From Luminiphilus sp. (GTDB taxonomy: Bacteria; Pseudomonadota; Gammaproteobacteria; Pseudomonadales; Halieaceae), in the NCBI GenBank assembly GCA_029251065.1, contig JAQXEB010000246.1:1-13954 (forward strand): a stretch of 13,954 bases of DNA, written 5' to 3'. A program made the position numbers and the translations under genes. This document shows positions 8,234 through 13,954 of this stretch, piece after piece. Numbering within the stretch: the stretch's first letter is position 1; the number at the start of each line of letters is the position of its first letter. The notes under the pieces were generated by a model. It saw nothing but the letters and a program-made list of their open reading frames with translations, had not been told where the DNA came from and searched no databases.

Positions 8234-9175
8234 TTATCCACGATGCACGGTTCGTACGCGAAGTGCACGGACAGCATCGATGACCTCATTCCAAAACCAC
8301 TGATGCATGGGCGATCGAGACGTTCTGTCATGTGCGACCAGCGAATAATCAATCGTTCGTCCATACTGCGTGGGCAGAGGAAGTGTTACTAAGTCCCTGG
8401 TCGCACCGTCGTTTCGCGACATGTAGGCGGGGCAGACGAGGGTGTAATTAGTGCTCCTTAATATTTCAAACGCCGTGAGTAAGTGAGAGGTCTCAACGCT
8501 GCCTTTTTTACTAGCGAGTAACTCGGATAAGGATTGGTCCAGATCAGAAATCTCCGTTCTGTCAGCAATGTACAGATTAATTTGAGGAAATAGCCGTAAG
8601 TTTTCCTCGGTGACTGGCGATGCGGTCAGCGGGTGGTCACGACGAACGAACACCGCCAGTGGTGAGCTGGCCAGCTCATGATGCCGAAATTCACTTGGAT
8701 AAGCGCCACGGCTGGGCTGCACTGCAAAATCGAGCGTGCCGTCAGCGAGTAGATCTAACTGCTGCTCCGCGCGTGTAATCGTGCGCAGCTTGACCTTTGG
8801 TGCTCGCGTTTCCAACCGCGACGTCAGGGTTGGCAGCAGCGTAAAGCCGACGTACTCGGAGATGGCAATCACAATTTCGCCCTGGAATGCGTGTGGACTG
8901 AACTCGCCTGCACTAAGCAAACCCTCAACATCGGACAAGACATGAATAAGATCGTTGGCTAAGCTCTGCGCGCGCGGCGTTGGCTGTATGCCTCGTTTAC
9001 TTCGCGCAAATAATGGATCGTCAAACGTATCTCGCAAGCGATTGAGGGTCTTAGACATGGCCGGCTGCGTGACGTGGAGGCGCTTCGCTGCGCGCGAGAC
9101 GCTCTTCTCCTCGATAAGCACGTGCAGTGCCACCAGGAGGTTGAGGTCAATTCTGGAAAGCTTGCTGACGTCCAT
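8234..9175 (-). CDS. LysR-type transcriptional regulator
   Basis: A 313-residue LysR-family regulator of standard length. The N-terminal winged helix-turn-helix is clear: LNLLVALHVLIEEKSVSRAA at 11-30, VTQPAMSKTLNRLR at 35-48 and DDPLFARSKRG at 52-62. The pattern resembles the LeuO/NodD-like branch. The rest (about 90-300) fits the periplasmic-binding-protein-like effector domain; the inducer cannot be predicted. The ATG at 9173-9175 has only a weak ribosome site (GAG about nine bases upstream). The upstream gap to the divergent gene is AT-rich and carries a dyad at 9215-9239, a plausible autoregulatory site. A minus-strand promoter made of TTGATG (9231-9236) and TATTAT (9206-9211) is possible, but its 19-base spacing is poor. 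Members of this family often control a divergent neighbour, which here would be the TPR/TonB-C-like gene or the short transcript before it. tatD downstream may be read through from it. Confidence 0.93.
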   Translation of the reverse strand: MDVSKLSRIDLNLLVALHVLIEEKSVSRAAKRLHVTQPAMSKTLNRLRDTFDDPLFARSKRGIQPTPRAQSLANDLIHVLSDVEGLLSAGEFSPHAFQGEIVIAISEYVGFTLLPTLTSRLETRAPKVKLRTITRAEQQLDLLADGTLDFAVQPSRGAYPSEFRHHELASSPLAVFVRRDHPLTASPVTEENLRLFPQINLYIADRTEISDLDQSLSELLASKKGSVETSHLLTAFEILRSTNYTLVCPAYMSRNDGATRDLVTLPLPTQYGRTIDYSLVAHDRTSRSPMHQWFWNEVIDAVRALRVRTVHRG

Positions 9176-9214
9176 AAGAAATAACTCAGAGTAATGGGTT
9201 TTATGATAATAATG

Positions 9215-9239
9215 AATTTGAATTAATTTTCATCAAATT
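9215..9239. promoter_or_regulatory. Dyad in the lysR divergent region, possible regulator binding site
   Basis: AATTTGA (9215-9221) and TCAAATT (9233-9239) form a perfect 7-bp inverted repeat around 11 bases. Spacing and position are reminiscent of LysR-type boxes, although the classical T-N11-A core is not present (it reads A-N11-T). It covers the -35 box and spacer of the plus-strand promoter ending at 9245 and would also touch any lysR promoter. The surroundings are very AT-rich, so a chance dyad is a real possibility. Confidence 0.35.
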
Positions 9240-9245
9240 TATAAT
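9218..9245 (+). promoter_or_regulatory. Sigma-70-like promoter, TTGAAT-N16-TATAAT
   Basis: A perfect TATAAT (9240-9245) is preceded at 16 bases by TTGAAT (9218-9223), which keeps TTGA of the -35 consensus. This is the best promoter I see in the window. Transcription should begin near 9252. From there it runs into the intrinsic terminator at 9291-9316, so the promoter makes either a short RNA or an attenuated leader for the gene at 9333. The dyad at 9215-9239 overlaps it. Confidence 0.6.
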
Positions 9246-9251
9246 TCAACT

Positions 9252-9316
9252 ATGCGCATTATCTGATGCGTTCCGTCCAAGTTTTGCTTTGCCCGCTCTC
9301 ATGCGGGCTTTTTTTT
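9252..9316 (+). ncRNA. Predicted short transcript (about 65 nt) or attenuator leader
   Basis: This is the interval between the expected start of the promoter at 9218-9245 and the end of the terminator at 9291-9316. It can fold into a small first hairpin, GCGCAT (9254-9259) with ATGCGT (9266-9271, one G-U pair) and a 6-nt loop, followed by the terminator hairpin. A second ATGCG at 9301-9305, inside the terminator, could compete for the same 5' arm. I recognise no known RNA family. It may be a stand-alone small RNA or the leader of the downstream gene; the sequence alone does not decide. Confidence 0.35.
9291..9316 (+). terminator. Intrinsic (Rho-independent) terminator
   Basis: GCCCGC (9291-9296), a six-base loop (9297-9302) and GCGGGC (9303-9308) give an all-GC 6-bp stem, followed at once by eight T residues (9309-9316). 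No matching T run exists on the other strand, so it works in the plus direction only. No plus-strand gene precedes it: the nearest upstream gene, lysR, points away. It must therefore end the short transcript from 9252, and it lies only 16 bases before the next start codon. Confidence 0.8.
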
Positions 9317-9332
9317 GCGTTATATTGCTGCA

Positions 9333-10556
9333 ATGCATAAAAACGTAAGCAAACAGCTCCTGCTCTGTTTTTTAATCGTACTATCGCAAGCGGCGAAGGC
9401 GGTGTTGGTGCCTCAGCCGATCGGGGTGCGAATAGCGCCCTTGACACAAGGAGTGGTCGCTGGCGATACGGTGATTGATTCGTCGGAATTACTGGCCCAT
9501 GAGCAGACGCTGCAGCGAGTGATTGAGCAGCAGCGGATTTTGGGGGCGTATCACCCAGAGCTTGCTGAAAGCTGGCTGGACCTTGCTCACGAGGCGGTGC
9601 GTTTAGGTCAGTCGGAGTCGGCCGCAAACCTTTTCACGCAGGGCCTACACAATCTCCGATTAAATGCGGGACTGACCACGGACAGCCAAATTTCTGCACT
9701 GTCAGAATGGATAGCAGTACTCCGGCGCCTGGGTGATGCCGACGGGCTGAGTCGTCAGTTGGAATATCGTTATCGAATTACCGGTTTTGGCGGTTCCTTT
9801 GCGACGGATCAAAGCATCGAGTATGCGCTTGAATATTTTGATCATGAGCTGTCTCTCTGGGCGGTGAAGCCGTGGGATGCGGTGCCGCGCCAGGTTCTAA
9901 AATTTACAGAGCACCTAGAGGAAGTTGTGGACAGAGCCTGCGAGGCTGGCTCGGCTAATCTGGGTGTTTGTGGCGCGCTTGTTAAACGTCGGCTGCAGAT
10001 GCTTTATCTCATTGTTTATGCGGTAGAGCCTTATATTGAGGAGCGCCAAAGTCTGCCGATACAAACTCAGAGACGAATCTCCCAGCCATCGATCACCGAC
10101 GATCGGCTCGAGGTGATAGAGCGGGGGGCATTTCGTGCCGGCGTTCGAATGTTAGAGCGGGCGATTAAACGAGTCGAGGATCCGAACGAGTTAGAGTTGG
10201 CTCTGACCGATTGGCGATGGTTTTTCGGTCGAACAGCCGGCGCGGACGAGGTCTATGCGCGGCTATCCGACCGGGGAGCCGATGGTATTTCTGAGCCTGT
10301 CGAACTGCCTCACGGACTCATCAATCAAAGTGCAGTCGGTTACACAAGCGAGTCTGATGAGAGTGCTGCATTTCGGTTTAGGGTGACAAAACGAGGCAGA
10401 GTTAGGAACATCGAGGCGACATCAGCCTCACAAAACTCACGAGCCAAGCGCTTAGTCAGAGCCGCCTTGCGCGAGGTGCGATTTCGTCCTGCCATTGGAC
10501 CGGATGGCCTAGCGGTGGGCTTTGACGCCGAGAAGACTTACCAGCTCACGCGTTAG
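9333..10556 (+). CDS. Secreted TPR protein with a TonB C-terminal-like domain
   Basis: From the ATG at 9333 the product has 407 residues. It begins with a signal peptide: basic start (Lys3, Lys7), hydrophobic core at 9-18 and likely cleavage after AKA at 21-23, so it should be periplasmic. Residues about 75-115 look like tetratricopeptide repeats (for example ESWLDLAHEAVRLGQ). The middle, 120-320, is helical and unrecognised. Residues about 344-405 resemble a TonB C-terminal domain: AFRFRVTKRGRVRNIEA, then a helix with VRAALREVRFRPA, then a DG turn. It lacks the membrane anchor and proline-rich spacer of true TonB, so an energy-coupling role is doubtful; a periplasmic partner-binding protein is more likely. 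No ribosome site is visible before the ATG, and an intrinsic terminator ends 16 bases upstream. A TTG at 9315 would start inside the T run and weaken the signal peptide, so I rejected it. A TATATT at 9321-9326 could support a nearly leaderless message. Confidence 0.8.
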   Translation: MHKNVSKQLLLCFLIVLSQAAKAVLVPQPIGVRIAPLTQGVVAGDTVIDSSELLAHEQTLQRVIEQQRILGAYHPELAESWLDLAHEAVRLGQSESAANLFTQGLHNLRLNAGLTTDSQISALSEWIAVLRRLGDADGLSRQLEYRYRITGFGGSFATDQSIEYALEYFDHELSLWAVKPWDAVPRQVLKFTEHLEEVVDRACEAGSANLGVCGALVKRRLQMLYLIVYAVEPYIEERQSLPIQTQRRISQPSITDDRLEVIERGAFRAGVRMLERAIKRVEDPNELELALTDWRWFFGRTAGADEVYARLSDRGADGISEPVELPHGLINQSAVGYTSESDESAAFRFRVTKRGRVRNIEATSASQNSRAKRLVRAALREVRFRPAIGPDGLAVGFDAEKTYQLTR

Positions 10557-10558
10557 TG

Positions 10559-11173
10559 TCACTCGTTTTCAATGACCAGTAGCGCGCCTGCGGTGCGTGT
10601 GTTGTCCGTCCGCCACTCAATGAGTTCTCCGCCATACTCTTGCAAAATCGTTTCAGCGACGCAGAGAAAGGGAGCGCGTTGAGGATCGGCAATAATGATG
10701 CGTTTTGTCCCGCTCTCGATCGCGCGCGCGATCATATTCGTAACAGGCTCAATGAGCTCATCCCAAAAACAAATGTCGGCGGCGATTAACCAGTCGGTAG
10801 CCGCTAGAAGATCCTCTTGTAAATCCTCAAAACGTGCGACGACGGACGTTATGGTTGACTCATTTAAATCGGCCACCAACTGTAAAAACGGCATCACGCT
10901 GGGATCTGCATCGACAGCCGCAACCTCTGCGCCATATGTTTTTGCGCACCAGATACCGGCCAGACCCCAACCACAACCCACGTCAATGATTGAGCGGGGA
11001 GGATCGGCGAGATCCTTGGATAGAAAATCGATGAGTATATGACTGGCACCCCACAGCTTTGTACCGTGAATACTGGGTAAGTGCCCTTGGCGCTTAAGCT
11101 TACGAACCGCGGGGTGTCTCGCGTAGGGCACATGCAAGCCGGCAAGCGTTCTTAAGGTCGAATGTTGGGCCAC
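10559..11173 (-). CDS. Class I SAM-dependent methyltransferase
   Basis: A 204-residue Rossmann-fold methyltransferase. Motif I is IIDVGCGWG (62-70), with the ribose-binding acid in AVDAD (86-90). ADICFWDEL (132-140) and ADPQR (162-166) follow at the ends of later strands. The D-P-x-R signature and the motif layout recall the METTL20/METTL21-like group, which methylates lysines in proteins, but the target here is unknown. The start is a GTG with AGGAG (11180-11184) six bases upstream, a strong site. The gene lies 49 bases behind the cold-shock gene with no hairpin-plus-T terminator between, so it may be the last gene of a valS-csp-methyltransferase transcript. It converges with the TPR/TonB-C-like gene, two bases apart. 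Confidence 0.85.
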   Translation of the reverse strand: MAQHSTLRTLAGLHVPYARHPAVRKLKRQGHLPSIHGTKLWGASHILIDFLSKDLADPPRSIIDVGCGWGLAGIWCAKTYGAEVAAVDADPSVMPFLQLVADLNESTITSVVARFEDLQEDLLAATDWLIAADICFWDELIEPVTNMIARAIESGTKRIIIADPQRAPFLCVAETILQEYGGELIEWRTDNTRTAGALLVIENE

Positions 11174-11222
11174 GCGCTACTCCTAAAGTGCCGAGGGGCA
11201 TACGAGACAGAGCGCGAGGCGT

Positions 11223-11438
11223 TTAACTGTGTTTCTTAACCGCCTCTGCTTGAAGACCCTTCGGTCCTTCAATCAGCTCAAACTCAACCGCTTCGCCCTC
11301 GGCTAGGCTTTTAAAGCCTTCTCCCTCAATGGCACGAAAGTGAACAAATATATCTTCGGAACGATCGGGCATGGTTATAAACCCGAACCCCTTAGCATTG
11401 TTGAACCACTTTACGGTGCCGATGCAACGTTCTGCCAT
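11223..11438 (-). CDS. Cold-shock domain protein (CspA family)
   Basis: A 71-residue single-domain cold-shock protein that should bind single-stranded RNA and DNA in the cytoplasm and loosen RNA structure. Both RNA-binding motifs are present: KGFGFI (16-21) and IFVHF (30-34), after the typical GTVKWFN (7-13). Length and the ending EAVKKHS are normal for the family. The ATG is preceded by GGAG (11445-11448) at six bases. It lies 55 bases after valS on the same strand. A weak promoter, TTGCGT (11497-11502) and TATAGC (11474-11479) at 17-base spacing, could drive it from the tail of valS. No long cold-induction leader like that of E. coli cspA fits in this gap, so constitutive or valS-linked expression is as likely as cold induction. 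Confidence 0.95.
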   Translation of the reverse strand: MAERCIGTVKWFNNAKGFGFITMPDRSEDIFVHFRAIEGEGFKSLAEGEAVEFELIEGPKGLQAEAVKKHS

Positions 11439-11493
11439 CTTTTGCTCCGCTTATCATTATTATCGTTTGCGTAGCTATAACAGTGCTCAGTCG

Positions 11494-13954
11494 CTAACGC
11501 AACTCTTGGATCTTTGTTTTTTGCGCTTCAACGGACGAGGCTGCGGTCTCCAGATCAGCAAGCTTCGCTCTCTCTTTGGCGACAACGTCAGCCGGTGCAC
11601 GCGCCACAAAATTCTCATTGGAGAGCTTTCCAGCCAGCCTGACCTTTTCTGTTGCTAGTCGTTCAAGCTCCTTGTCCAAACGACCCAGTTCTTTGTCAAT
11701 GTCGACCACACCTGCGAGTGGCACCATTACTTCCAAGGTGCCCGCGAGTGCGCTGAGTGCAGGAGGTTGCTCATCGCGTGCGCTCAATACCGTAATAGTG
11801 TTGATCTTTGCCAGCTTTTCGAGGGACTGTTTATGCCTCGAAAGGCGATCAATATCGGATGGCGTTGTGTTGCCTACCAACATATCGAGCGACTCACCGG
11901 GTGGGATATTGGACTCGCTTCGGATCGTCCGCATCGCCACAATGACGGCCTTAAGCCACTCAATATCGCTCTCGGCGTCTCGATCAACCAGAGCCTTATC
12001 CACGATTGGCCAGGGCGCAAGCATGATCGTATCGCCATGACGGTCCAGCCGCGGCGCAACGTTTTGCCAGATTTCCTCGGTAATGAAAGGGGTGAGCGGA
12101 TGCATTAACCGTAAAATGGTCTCGAGCACCTCAAGGAGTGTTCTGAGTGTTCCCTGCTGCGTCTCGTGTGCGCCGTTGTCGTCCCAAAGGACGGGTTTCG
12201 AGAGCTCTAAATACCAATCGCAATATTCATTCCACACGAAATCATAGACGGTTTGCGCGGCGTGATCGAAGCGGTAGAGCTCGATACTTTTCGTCGTCTC
12301 GTCCACGGTGTCTTGAAGTCGGCTCAGAATCCAGCGATCGGCAAGGCTTCGAGTAAAATCAGCGTCATGGCTGAACGATTCGGTATTCATCAGAACATAG
12401 CGCGCAGCGTTCCAAAGCTTATTACAGAAGTTCCTAAATCCTTCCATTCGACCCAGATCGAATTTGATATCACGTCCCGTCGATGCCAGCGAGTAAAAGG
12501 TGTAGCGCAACGCATCGGTGCCGTGGCCTGGAATTCCGTCAGGGAATTGCTTTCGTGTCGCTTTTTCTACCTTCTTAGCTTGTTGAGGCAGCATCATGCT
12601 CGACGTGCGTTTAGTCACGAGTGTCTCAAGATCAATGCCATCGATGAGGTCGATCGGGTCGAGAACATTACCCTTGGACTTCGACATTTTTTGTCCTTCG
12701 CCATCACGGACCAGACCGTGAACATAGACCTGCTTGAACGGCACTTCACCACGCAAGTGAAGGGTCATCATGATCATGCGCGCAACCCAAAAGAAAATGA
12801 TGTCAAAGCCCGTGACCAGCACGGACGCGGGATGAAATTTATTCAGCTCAGGCGTGTCCTCAGGCCAGCCAAGCGTCGAAAATGTCCACAGTGCAGATGA
12901 GAACCAAGTGTCCAAGACATCGTCGTCTTGTCGTAACGGTGTATCTTCGGAAAGACCATGGGCCGCTCGAACGGAGGCTTCGTCCTTGCCGACGTAAACG
13001 TTGTCCGAGTCGTCATACCAAGCGGGTATTCGGTGACCCCACCATAGCTGTCGGCTGATGCACCAGTCCTGAATGTCTCGCATCCACGCGAAGTAGGTGT
13101 TCTCCCACTGCTTGGGTACAAATTCGATGGCGCCTGTTTCAACGGCCTCGATAGCGGGCCCTGCAAGCTTTTTGGCATCAACGTACCACTGCAGGGTGAG
13201 CCAAGGTTCGATGATGACGCCTGAGCGATCGCCGCGTGGCACTTTCAATGTGTGATCTTCGACTTTTTCCAGCAATCCAAGCGCGTCCATCGCGGCAACG
13301 ACGGCCTCGCGAGCATCAAAACGGTCAAGTCCTCTGAAGGGCTCGGGGACCGCGTCGTTGAGACAGGCGTTAGCGGTCAAAATGTTGATCAGCGGCAAGT
13401 TGTGTCGTTCGCCCATCGCATAATCGTTAAAGTCGTGAGCCGGCGTAATTTTAACGCAGCCGGTACCAAATTCCGCGTCCACGTAGTCGTCGGCAATGAT
13501 CGGAATTTCCCGATCACACAGGGGTAGCTTAATGAATTGTCCTATTAAATGAGCGTAACGATCATCGCTTGGGTTCACGGCAACGGCTGTATCACCCAGC
13601 ATTGTCTCCGGGCGAGTGGTTGCTACGGTCAAAAACGTTTCTGAGCCTGCGATAGGGTATTTCAGGTGCCAAAGATGCCCTGATTCCTCTTCTTGAACCA
13701 CTTCCAAGTCGGAAATCGCGGTGTGAAGTTTTGGGTCCCAATTGACAAGTCGTCGACCGCGGTAGATCAACCCTTCGCTGTAGAGACGGACAAAGACCTC
13801 TTTGACTGCCTCGGAAAGCTCAGGATCCATCGTGTAGCGCTCGCGCGACCAGTCTGCAGACGCGCCTAAACGCCGCAGTTGCTGCGTAATCGTGCCACCG
13901 GACTCCGCCTTCCAGTCCCAGACTTTATCAATGAATGCGTCGCGACCGAGATCG
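11494..13954 (-). CDS. valS: Valyl-tRNA synthetase, N-terminus cut by the window edge
   Basis: The class Ia synthetase that charges tRNA-Val. The reading frame is open to the right edge: 819 residues are present, beginning DLGRDAFIDKVWDWKAESGG. By comparison with E. coli ValS (951 residues), roughly the first hundred residues, including the HIGH signature, are outside the window. The first in-window ATG (13830) is internal, not the start. Visible landmarks are the editing-domain segment TTRPETMLGDT (near 13590-13621), DWCISRQLWWGHRIPAW, DTWFSSALWTFSTLGWP, the catalytic KMSKS (12676-12690) within GQKMSKSKGN, the anticodon-binding domain (CDWYLELSKP), and the C-terminal valyl-type coiled coil with NFVARAP. 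The stop is TAG at 11494-11496. No frameshift or missing motif is seen. The cold-shock gene follows at 55 bases. Confidence 0.98.
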   Translation of the reverse strand, partial: DLGRDAFIDKVWDWKAESGGTITQQLRRLGASADWSRERYTMDPELSEAVKEVFVRLYSEGLIYRGRRLVNWDPKLHTAISDLEVVQEEESGHLWHLKYPIAGSETFLTVATTRPETMLGDTAVAVNPSDDRYAHLIGQFIKLPLCDREIPIIADDYVDAEFGTGCVKITPAHDFNDYAMGERHNLPLINILTANACLNDAVPEPFRGLDRFDAREAVVAAMDALGLLEKVEDHTLKVPRGDRSGVIIEPWLTLQWYVDAKKLAGPAIEAVETGAIEFVPKQWENTYFAWMRDIQDWCISRQLWWGHRIPAWYDDSDNVYVGKDEASVRAAHGLSEDTPLRQDDDVLDTWFSSALWTFSTLGWPEDTPELNKFHPASVLVTGFDIIFFWVARMIMMTLHLRGEVPFKQVYVHGLVRDGEGQKMSKSKGNVLDPIDLIDGIDLETLVTKRTSSMMLPQQAKKVEKATRKQFPDGIPGHGTDALRYTFYSLASTGRDIKFDLGRMEGFRNFCNKLWNAARYVLMNTESFSHDADFTRSLADRWILSRLQDTVDETTKSIELYRFDHAAQTVYDFVWNEYCDWYLELSKPVLWDDNGAHETQQGTLRTLLEVLETILRLMHPLTPFITEEIWQNVAPRLDRHGDTIMLAPWPIVDKALVDRDAESDIEWLKAVIVAMRTIRSESNIPPGESLDMLVGNTTPSDIDRLSRHKQSLEKLAKINTITVLSARDEQPPALSALAGTLEVMVPLAGVVDIDKELGRLDKELERLATEKVRLAGKLSNENFVARAPADVVAKERAKLADLETAASSVEAQKTKIQELR

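Noticed and set aside
9259..9627. 122-codon minus-strand frame across the lysR divergent gap
   Set aside because: Overlaps the signal peptide region of the TPR/TonB-C-like gene in antisense; proline-rich shadow with no start-site support.
11576..12040. 154-codon open frame on the plus strand
   Set aside because: Antisense shadow of the valS anticodon-binding and coiled-coil regions; serine-rich low-complexity product.
12253..12900. 215-codon open frame on the plus strand
   Set aside because: It lies entirely opposite valS, whose frame shows continuous strong homology; the plus-strand translation has no family features.
1..13954. tRNA genes, CRISPR repeats, insertion-sequence ends, attachment sites
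   Set aside because: None seen: no cloverleaf-like segment with CCA end, no regularly spaced repeats and no transposase-like frame.

Overview
The window looks like chromosomal core DNA from a marine gammaproteobacterium. RapA, TatD, ValS and the cold-shock protein all read as close relatives of their Escherichia coli counterparts. The acyl-CoA synthetase / PaaG-type isomerase / DUF3604 cluster, together with a TPR plus TonB-C-like secreted protein, recalls the OM60/NOR5 (Halieaceae) group. That placement is inferred from protein character alone. I see no tRNA, rRNA, insertion sequence, phage gene or CRISPR array.

Left block (1-4651). A divergent gene starts at the left edge on the minus strand; only three codons are inside the window. 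To its right is a plus-strand cluster: an acyl-CoA synthetase, a crotonase-fold protein that lacks the hydratase glutamates but keeps an isomerase-type aspartate, and an exported DUF3604 protein with PHP-like metal motifs. The first two fit activation and double-bond shifting of acyl-CoAs in the cytoplasm. The third acts outside the cytoplasm and its link to them is unknown.

Middle block (4659-9175, minus strand). lysR, tatD and rapA are read in that order. tatD and rapA overlap by four bases (ATGA), and tatD has a possible extended -10 promoter of its own. rapA is convergent with the DUF3604 gene, with a gap of only seven bases.

The 157-base gap between lysR and the next gene (9176-9332) is the most structured non-coding stretch. 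It is strikingly AT-rich. It holds a perfect TATAAT with a TTGAAT -35 box, a 7-bp dyad laid over that promoter, and a strong intrinsic terminator that ends only 16 bases before the next start codon. This predicts either a small RNA of about 65 nt or an attenuated leader for the downstream gene.

Right block (9333-13954). A secreted TPR/TonB-C-like protein on the plus strand converges, two bases apart, on a minus-strand series: valS (cut by the right edge), a small cold-shock protein and a class I methyltransferase. Spacings of 49-55 bases and no visible terminator between them suggest a possible common transcript.
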